A stretch of DNA of 38,829 nucleotides, from NCBI GenBank assembly GCA_045600065.1, contig JAZRXE010000091.1, positions 1 through 38,829 of the forward strand. The letters run 5' to 3'. The notes under the pieces were generated by a model. It saw only the letters and a list, made by a program, of their open reading frames with translations, had not been told where the DNA came from and searched no databases. The stretch is from RGIG2707 sp045600065. GTDB taxonomy: Bacteria; Bacillota; Clostridia; Peptostreptococcales; Anaerovoracaceae. Each line of letters begins with the position of its first letter. Position 1 is the first letter of the stretch. This document shows, one piece after another, positions 34,638-38,829 of the stretch. Made by a program: the position numbers and the translations under genes.

Positions 34638-35237
34638 CTATCTTGCCCCCAGAAGCTCCTGGTCGTAGCTGTAAAGCATATCGTTTACCGCATCTATCGA
34701 ATAAATGCCCCGCTCTATGCAAAATGCGATTATCAGATCGAAATAGCTGCTCCTCGACAGTGCATAGCCCGCCGAAAGCAAAAGCTCGTCCATGGACTGC
34801 CTGTCCAGCTTCAGAGCCATACCCAGGGCCACCGCAGTGGCCTTTTTGGGCCTGTAATCCGGGTCGGATTTGATGCGGCCGAAATGCTGCCTGGTCAGAC
34901 CGGCTGCCCGGTAGCAGTCGGGATCGCTCAAGCCGGATGAATCTATCAGTCTGAGCAGCATGTCCCGAAAGCCTTCGTCTCTTCCGGCAAGATATGCCTC
35001 CACGCCGGACTGCACGGGAGCTGCCGGTATGGCATGCACGGCTTTGTGACGGAAGAATAAAGCATCCTTGCCTGCGATACTCTTTTCTGCCGAAGATGAA
35101 TAGCTGAAGCCCCGCTTTGACCGCGGCTGCGGCTCCTCCGAAGCCTCTGCCGGGATCTCCTCCGCAGGCTGATAATTCTTTTCTATATATTGCTGCAGCA
35201 GATCCTGCAGCTGATTTTTGCATCCCAAATCAGACAT
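34638..35237 (-). CDS. HTH-like protein of unknown function, co-transcribed with a thioesterase
   Basis: This 199-aa protein has a charged, probably disordered N-terminus (1-75). The C-terminal half resembles a helix-turn-helix type domain: LSDPDCYRAAGLTRQHFGRI, then KKATAVALGMALKL, and the end IIAFCIERGIYSIDAVNDML, YSYDQELLGAR. I recall this C-terminal pattern in uncharacterised Firmicutes proteins, sometimes fused to enzyme domains. DNA binding is not shown. The ATG directly follows the thioesterase stop (TAGATG), so translation is coupled. Confidence 0.6.
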   Translation of the reverse strand: MSDLGCKNQLQDLLQQYIEKNYQPAEEIPAEASEEPQPRSKRGFSYSSSAEKSIAGKDALFFRHKAVHAIPAAPVQSGVEAYLAGRDEGFRDMLLRLIDSSGLSDPDCYRAAGLTRQHFGRIKSDPDYRPKKATAVALGMALKLDRQSMDELLLSAGYALSRSSYFDLIIAFCIERGIYSIDAVNDMLYSYDQELLGAR

Positions 35238-35603
35238 CTATATCTTCGAATAAGAGAACTGGCCGTCGGATACCACGCTGCCGTCCCGGTGACAGAGCTC
35301 CACCGCAACAATGCAGGTGCGGCTTCCTCTGTGACGCACCCTTGCCCTGGCAAGCAATTCTCCGTCAGCCTCTTCCGTGCTGACGTAGTACTGAAGACTG
35401 CAGTTCTGAGTCACGTACATGGCGCCGCCTGCCCTGGCGCAGGCACCTGCCACGGCATCTGCAAGGGCATTGTAGGCTCCGCCTGTCATGTGGCCGAGCA
35501 TATCCGAAAGCTCTTTTCTGTATGCGAGCCGCCCCATTGCCTCAGTCTCGGAGACCTGAAGCAGCTCTATCCCGAGAAAATCGGAAAAAGACTGTTTTTC
35601 CAA
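35238..35603 (-). CDS. PaaI-type hotdog-fold thioesterase
   Basis: The protein (about 121 aa) has the hotdog pattern of PaaI/acyl-CoA thioesterases: a SFSDFLGIELLQVS start, HMTGGAYNALADAVAGACA with the helix that carries the active site, and TQNCSLQYYVS strands. It would hydrolyse an acyl-CoA; the substrate is unknown. Two TTG codons could start it. I take the one at 35603 because AGGAGG lies 9 nt upstream, while the TTG at 35612 abuts the GGAGG. It is followed directly by the HTH-like gene. Confidence 0.8.
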   Translation of the reverse strand: MEKQSFSDFLGIELLQVSETEAMGRLAYRKELSDMLGHMTGGAYNALADAVAGACARAGGAMYVTQNCSLQYYVSTEEADGELLARARVRHRGSRTCIVAVELCHRDGSVVSDGQFSYSKI

Positions 35604-35633
35604 CTGTCCCAACCTCCTTTTTATCAGCTATAT

Positions 35634-35663
35634 ATTATACACGATGACGGCAAGGCTTGACAA
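35634..35663 (-). promoter_or_regulatory. Promoter of the thioesterase/HTH-like operon
   Basis: TTGTCA (35663-35658) and TATAAT (35639-35634) lie 18 bp apart on the minus strand. This is back to back with the plus-strand promoter at 35671. Confidence 0.8.
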
Positions 35664-35670
35664 TTCACAA

Positions 35671-35699
35671 TTGCAAGAACTGCTCCGGCGTTGTAAAAT
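35671..35699 (+). promoter_or_regulatory. Promoter of the M20 amidohydrolase gene
   Basis: TTGCAA (35671-35676) and TAAAAT (35694-35699) are 17 bp apart, diverging from the thioesterase promoter. Confidence 0.6.
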
Positions 35700-35754
35700 A
35701 CATACATAAACGAACAAGGATGGCATTATGTATGCCGAAAGAAACGAGGTAGAC

Positions 35755-36948
35755 ATGACAATCAGTGAACTTAAAAAAGAAGTTTACCGCCTTGCGGAAG
35801 AGAACATTTCTCTCTACGATCAGATCGGCGAAGAGCTGTTCAGGCACCCCGAGCTGGGCAACCAGGAATTCTGGTCCTCTCAGTATCTGGTAGACGAGAT
35901 CACCAAGCGCGGCTTCAGAGTCGAATACCCCTATGGCGGGCTTGCTACCGCTTTCCGCGCAGAGATAGGCCAGGGACACCCCAAGGTCGCCTTCCTGGCA
36001 GAATATGACGCCCTGCCCGGCTACGGCCCTGACAAGGATCAGAACGGACACGCCTGCGGACACAACTGGATCGCAGCAGCATCTTTTGGCGCTGCAGATG
36101 TCCTTGCAAGACTTTCCGAAAACTTCGAGGGCACCATAGTATACATGGGCACCCCCGCAGAGGAAACCGTAGGAGGAAAGATTGACCTGGTAAACGCAGG
36201 CTGCTTCGAGGACATCGACGCTGTATTCCAGATGCACCTTTCCAGCAATGAGCCCTCCTGCCTCAACGGCACCTCTCTGGCGATGGACTCCATAGAGTTC
36301 AGCTTCGAGGGCAAGGCTGCTCACGCTTCCGGACGCCCCTGGGAGGGAATCAACGCTCTTGACGCTGCCCAGCTGACCTTCAGCGGCATCAACGCTCTGC
36401 GCCAGCACATACTGCCCAGCGCAAGGATCCACGGCATCATTTCCGAAGGCGGAATGGCACCCAACATCGTACCGGCTCACGCTGCGGCAAAGTTCTATAT
36501 CAGAGCCGAGTCCAGAGATTATCTGAACACACTCACCGAAAAGGTCATCAACTGCGCAAAGGGCGCTGCCCTGATGACAGGCGCCGCCATGAGCTACAGA
36601 TACTTCGAGAATCCCTTCGACGATCTGCACTGCAACCAGGTGCTGGTAAAGAGACTGGCCGCCACCCTGGACGAGCTTGGCTACACCAACTACGACGCGA
36701 CTCCTCAGGGTCCCTCCGGCAGCACCGACGTAGGCAATGTTTCCAGAGTCTGCCCCACCTGCTACATGGATATCGATGTGGAGAACACCGACGGAAGCAG
36801 CTGTCACGAGGAACTGTTCCTGCAGCATGTTCACGGACCGCTGGCACACAAGGCCTGCCTGACTGCCGTAAAAGCAATGGCATCCACAGCAGCAGAGGTC
36901 TTTATGGACGAAGAGCTGCGCAAGCAGATCGCAAAGAAGCAGAGCTAA
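35755..36948 (+). CDS. M20 family amidohydrolase (AbgB-like)
   Basis: This protein (397 aa from this start) shows the M20D metallo-amidohydrolase signature: EYDALPGYG, then GHACGHN with metal ligands, TPAEET with the catalytic acid and metal ligand, and a lid domain with KAAHASGRPWEG (the M20 dimerisation His). It would remove an amide-linked group from an amino acid derivative; AbgB, for example, cleaves p-aminobenzoyl-glutamate. The frame is open from 35728, but GAGGT sits 5 nt before the ATG at 35755. The gene has its own promoter and a strong terminator. Codon use is rich in C-ending codons, as in a well-expressed gene. Confidence 0.9.
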   Translation: MTISELKKEVYRLAEENISLYDQIGEELFRHPELGNQEFWSSQYLVDEITKRGFRVEYPYGGLATAFRAEIGQGHPKVAFLAEYDALPGYGPDKDQNGHACGHNWIAAASFGAADVLARLSENFEGTIVYMGTPAEETVGGKIDLVNAGCFEDIDAVFQMHLSSNEPSCLNGTSLAMDSIEFSFEGKAAHASGRPWEGINALDAAQLTFSGINALRQHILPSARIHGIISEGGMAPNIVPAHAAAKFYIRAESRDYLNTLTEKVINCAKGAALMTGAAMSYRYFENPFDDLHCNQVLVKRLAATLDELGYTNYDATPQGPSGSTDVGNVSRVCPTCYMDIDVENTDGSSCHEELFLQHVHGPLAHKACLTAVKAMASTAAEVFMDEELRKQIAKKQS

Positions 36949-36993
36949 GGCTCTGCCGCCCTGCAGGCAACACAGTCGAATAAAAGCGCTAAA

Positions 36994-37017
36994 AGACCCG
37001 GGGCATGCCCCGGGTCT
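36994..37017. terminator. Perfectly palindromic bidirectional terminator
   Basis: AGACCCGGGGC and GCCCCGGGTCT form an 11-bp stem with an AT centre. T-rich tails follow on both strands (TCATTGTTTT on plus, TTTTAGCG on minus). It serves the M20 gene and the convergent Ig-domain gene. Confidence 0.9.
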
Positions 37018-37048
37018 CATTGTTTTCTGTATCGTTTCGCCCTGCAGA

Positions 37049-37918
37049 CTACTTCTTCTTTCTGTTCTTTGAAGCCTTTGCCTGTTTTGCGCGTCTTGCC
37101 TTGTTCTTGCGTATTACGGACTTGGGGATCCTGCCGCCTGCAGCCCTGACGGATGCGGGGCCCTTGACCTGGTAATTTGAGGCGTGGCGCGCGGCCTCTT
37201 CGGCTTCCTCCAGCCTGCGGGTAGCGGCCTCGATCTCGGCCTCCATGGCTGCGTCCTCAGCCAGGCGCTTTTCCTTGAGCTTCTGCAGACGCTCTTCCTC
37301 TCTTGCCCTTGCGTCGGAAATAATCTGCTTTGCCTGATCTACGGAAATGTTCTTTTCCTTTGCGAGCTTATACGGGTTGGCATTGACAAGCGGGGTCTGG
37401 GCAGCTTCGGATTCCTTTGCCTTTTCGCTGTTGATAGTTGCCTTGGTGCCTACAATCATGATGGCTGTCATGGCCATCATCAGAGCCATGCTGATCTTGT
37501 TGTCTATGCTTATATCTCTTGTTCTGAAGCCGGAGGTGAATTCCTCGGACAGAGTGCCCTCGGCACCGCCGAGCCCGGACTTTACGCTCAGGGTATATTC
37601 GGTGATGGATTCCAGATCCTTGTCCATGATCAGCCACAGCTGGTCGGGATACTTTTCAGCGTTGTAAACGACAGTGTAGGGAACCTTGTTTCCCGCCTTG
37701 TCCGAAATGGTGATCTTGGACTGGGCAGCATTTGCGGTAGCCTCGTCTGCAACGAACTGATTGAAGGTCAGCTTGACTGCCATATTATTGATCTGCAGAC
37801 CCGTCTCTCCGTCGGAGGGGCTGACTGCAATGATCTCAAGGCCTGCGGCAAAAGCCATCTGGCTCATGAGCATCACGAATATCATGACTAAACTGACGAG
37901 TATTCCTGTCTTTTTCAT
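37049..37918 (-). CDS. Ig-like membrane protein with a basic cytoplasmic coiled-coil tail
   Basis: At 289 aa it has a signal peptide (to about residue 24), an SbsA-type Ig-like domain (about 25-130, ISPSDGETGLQINNMAVKLTFNQ) and a transmembrane stretch (about 139-160). A long Ala/Glu/Lys/Arg coiled coil (about 190-245) follows, with a very basic tail, KARRAKQAKASKNRKKK. The inferred topology puts the Ig domain outside and the tail in the cytoplasm. No known partner. GGAGGA precedes the ATG, overlapping the end of tadA, so it may be co-transcribed with tadA. Confidence 0.75.
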   Translation of the reverse strand: MKKTGILVSLVMIFVMLMSQMAFAAGLEIIAVSPSDGETGLQINNMAVKLTFNQFVADEATANAAQSKITISDKAGNKVPYTVVYNAEKYPDQLWLIMDKDLESITEYTLSVKSGLGGAEGTLSEEFTSGFRTRDISIDNKISMALMMAMTAIMIVGTKATINSEKAKESEAAQTPLVNANPYKLAKEKNISVDQAKQIISDARAREEERLQKLKEKRLAEDAAMEAEIEAATRRLEEAEEAARHASNYQVKGPASVRAAGGRIPKSVIRKNKARRAKQAKASKNRKKK

Positions 37919-37924
37919 TTTATA

Positions 37925-38404
37925 TTAATCCTCCGATTGTTTTTCCTTTTTGTCTGCCCTCAGCTGCCTGAAAAAATCCTTCAGCATCCGGGCGCATTGA
38001 GGCTGCAAAACTCCCAGCTCCAGCTCCACCTGATGGTTAAGCCTGGGGTCTGTGACAATGTTGCTTAAGGACACACAGGCTCCTGCCTTGGGATCCTCCG
38101 TGCCTATGCACAGCTTCCTTATGCGGGCAAGCACTATGGCACCGGCGCACATGGAACAGGGCTCTGTGGTGACGTACATATCGCAGCCTGTCAGCCTCCA
38201 GCCTCCCAGAGCTGCCGCGGCCTGTCTTATTGCCTTTATCTCGGCATGGGCAGTGGGGTCCTTATCGGTCTCCGTGCTGTTATGTGCCGCCGCGATCACC
38301 TGTCCGTCTCTGACGATAACGGCTCCCACCGGTATCTCTCCGGCGGCTGCGGCAGCGGCTGCTTCTTTCAGAGCAAGCCTCATGTAGTCTTCACTGTTTT
38401 GCAT
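37925..38404 (-). CDS. tadA: tRNA adenosine(34) deaminase TadA
   Basis: The deaminase has TAHAEIKAI (HxE zinc/proton-shuttle) and TTEPCSMCAGAI (PCxxC zinc site), and residues NHQVELELGVL are typical of the TadA C-terminus. It converts A34 to inosine in tRNA-Arg(ACG). The frame is open to 38455, but the bases beyond 38404 contain the promoter, and GAGGG lies 4 nt before the ATG at 38404, so I use 159 aa. It is close to tRNA-Arg(CCT), which is not its substrate. Confidence 0.93.
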   Translation of the reverse strand: MQNSEDYMRLALKEAAAAAAAGEIPVGAVIVRDGQVIAAAHNSTETDKDPTAHAEIKAIRQAAAALGGWRLTGCDMYVTTEPCSMCAGAIVLARIRKLCIGTEDPKAGACVSLSNIVTDPRLNHQVELELGVLQPQCARMLKDFFRQLRADKKEKQSED

Positions 38405-38426
38405 TTTTCCCTCAAACGTACTGAAT

Positions 38427-38455
38427 ATATTATCATAAAGGAAAGCCTCTTGCAA
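38427..38455 (-). promoter_or_regulatory. Promoter of tadA, sharing its -35 with the tRNA-Arg promoter
   Basis: Minus-strand TTGCAA (38455-38450) and TAATAT (38432-38427) are 17 bp apart. TTGCAA is its own reverse complement and also serves the plus-strand promoter. Confidence 0.6.
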
Positions 38456-38478
38456 TTGAAAGATTATTAAGTTATAAT
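38450..38478 (+). promoter_or_regulatory. Promoter of tRNA-Arg
   Basis: TTGCAA (38450-38455) and TATAAT (38473-38478), 17 bp apart, precede the tRNA by 18 bp. Confidence 0.8.
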
Positions 38479-38496
38479 CATCAATGTTATCGATTC

Positions 38497-38571
38497 GCCT
38501 CCATAGTTAAACGGATATAACGGAGGTTTCCTAAACCTTTGTTCGTGGTTCGATTCCGCGTGGGGGTACCA
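38497..38571 (+). tRNA. tRNA-Arg (anticodon CCT)
   Basis: The cloverleaf has acceptor stem GCCTCCA/TGGGGGT with wobble pairs, anticodon stem GAGGT/ACCTT with loop TTCCTAA (anticodon CCT), a TTCGATT T-loop and encoded CCA. It reads the AGG codon. Confidence 0.93.
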
Positions 38572-38620
38572 AAAAGGGACTGCCTCATCAGATCACACTC
38601 TGATGAGGCAGTCCCTTTTT
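38571..38620. terminator. Strong bidirectional terminator of tRNA-Arg and ald
   Basis: 38571-38592 and 38599-38620 are exact 22-nt inverted repeats with a six-base loop, with A5 on one side and T5 on the other. It serves tRNA-Arg on plus and the ald gene on minus. Confidence 0.95.
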
Positions 38621-38693
38621 AAGCATTTCCAAGGATTCCCGGAGTCCTATTATAAGCTATCCGCGTGGGCTGCCTTGAGCAGCCCTGTCCTTT

Positions 38694-38829
38694 CTAAAAG
38701 AGCTTTTCGGGGCTCTCTGCGGGCAGCTCCGGGAAGGCCTCTGCCACCTGCGGACAGGTAATGTATCCCTTGTAGGTGTTCAGACCCTTCATCAGCGCGC
38801 TGTCCCTTCTGCATGCCTCCTCTGCTCCG
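38694..38829 (-). CDS. ald: Alanine dehydrogenase, C-terminal end (partial)
   Basis: Reading the minus strand from the window edge gives 44 residues to a TAG at 38694. The stretch DSALMKGLNTYKGYIT, then QVAEAF, is typical of the C-terminus of alanine dehydrogenase, which interconverts L-alanine and pyruvate with NAD. The 5' part lies outside the window. A hairpin (GGGCTGC/GCAGCCC) at 38667-38685 follows without a T-run; the terminator beyond it is at 38571-38620. Family call moderate because only the tail is visible. Confidence 0.7.
   Translation of the reverse strand, partial: GAEEACRRDSALMKGLNTYKGYITCPQVAEAFPELPAESPEKLF

Noticed and set aside
35665..37020. 451-aa minus-strand frame
   Set aside because: It is antisense to the M20 amidohydrolase; that gene has all the motifs and a proper ribosome binding site.
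38405..38455. 17-residue upstream extension of TadA
   Set aside because: The stretch contains the tadA promoter, and the ATG at 38404 has the ribosome binding site.

Overview
The window looks like chromosomal DNA of an anaerobic, fairly GC-rich member of the Clostridia. The evidence is a sigH locus, an Ald terminus, a YacL-type PIN/TRAM protein, CarD, a Suv3-type helicase and a very large BspA/Cna-B surface protein with an LPXTG-like anchor. The order carD, PIN/TRAM, ispDF, proS, ppiB, cysS, mrnC, thyA, folA, rlmB, sigH is a Clostridia-like housekeeping block. I cannot name a genus. Nothing flagellar, phage-derived or conjugative is visible.

Layout. (1) 1-505: tandem array of a 96-bp unit with conserved inverted repeats, cut by the window edge. 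(2) 578-5591: a FliB-like Cys-cluster protein, a GNAT acetyltransferase behind a structured leader, a Suv3-type RNA helicase and a divergent DUF2130 coiled-coil protein. (3) tRNA-Thr(GGT) with a consensus promoter and terminator. (4) 5904-16133, minus strand: a compact twelve-gene unit from a sigma-A promoter in front of carD to a terminator behind sigH. It joins transcription (CarD, SigH), translation (ProS, CysS, RlmB, Mini-III), isoprenoid (IspDF) and dTMP synthesis (ThyA with DHFR). A 102-aa ORF carrying a dispersed repeat sits between cysS and mrnC. (5) 16186-19930, minus strand: radA followed by an OmpR-type regulator and its histidine kinase.

(6) 20232-31148, minus strand: one surface-protein locus of about 3,600 codons, split by a frameshift into a 2188-codon 5' part (signal peptide, N-terminal region, SpaA repeats, leucine-rich repeats) and a 1446-codon 3' part (more leucine-rich repeats, Cna-B/SpaA-type domains, Pro/Asp spacer, MPRTG anchor). 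Repeat-rich intergenic regions flank it and carry a composite hairpin plus REP-like element in opposite orientations. (7) 31628-35237: a DUF3048 lipoprotein, a Cys-rich parallel beta-helix lipoprotein, an unrecognised HTH-like protein and a hotdog thioesterase. (8) A divergent M20 amidohydrolase, an Ig-domain membrane protein with a very basic tail, TadA, tRNA-Arg(CCT) and the 3' end of an alanine dehydrogenase gene.

The least explained structures are the 96-bp array, the composite repeat element at three loci and the frameshift that separates the secreted part of the surface protein from its wall anchor. Function assignments come from motif recognition by eye; no database search was run.
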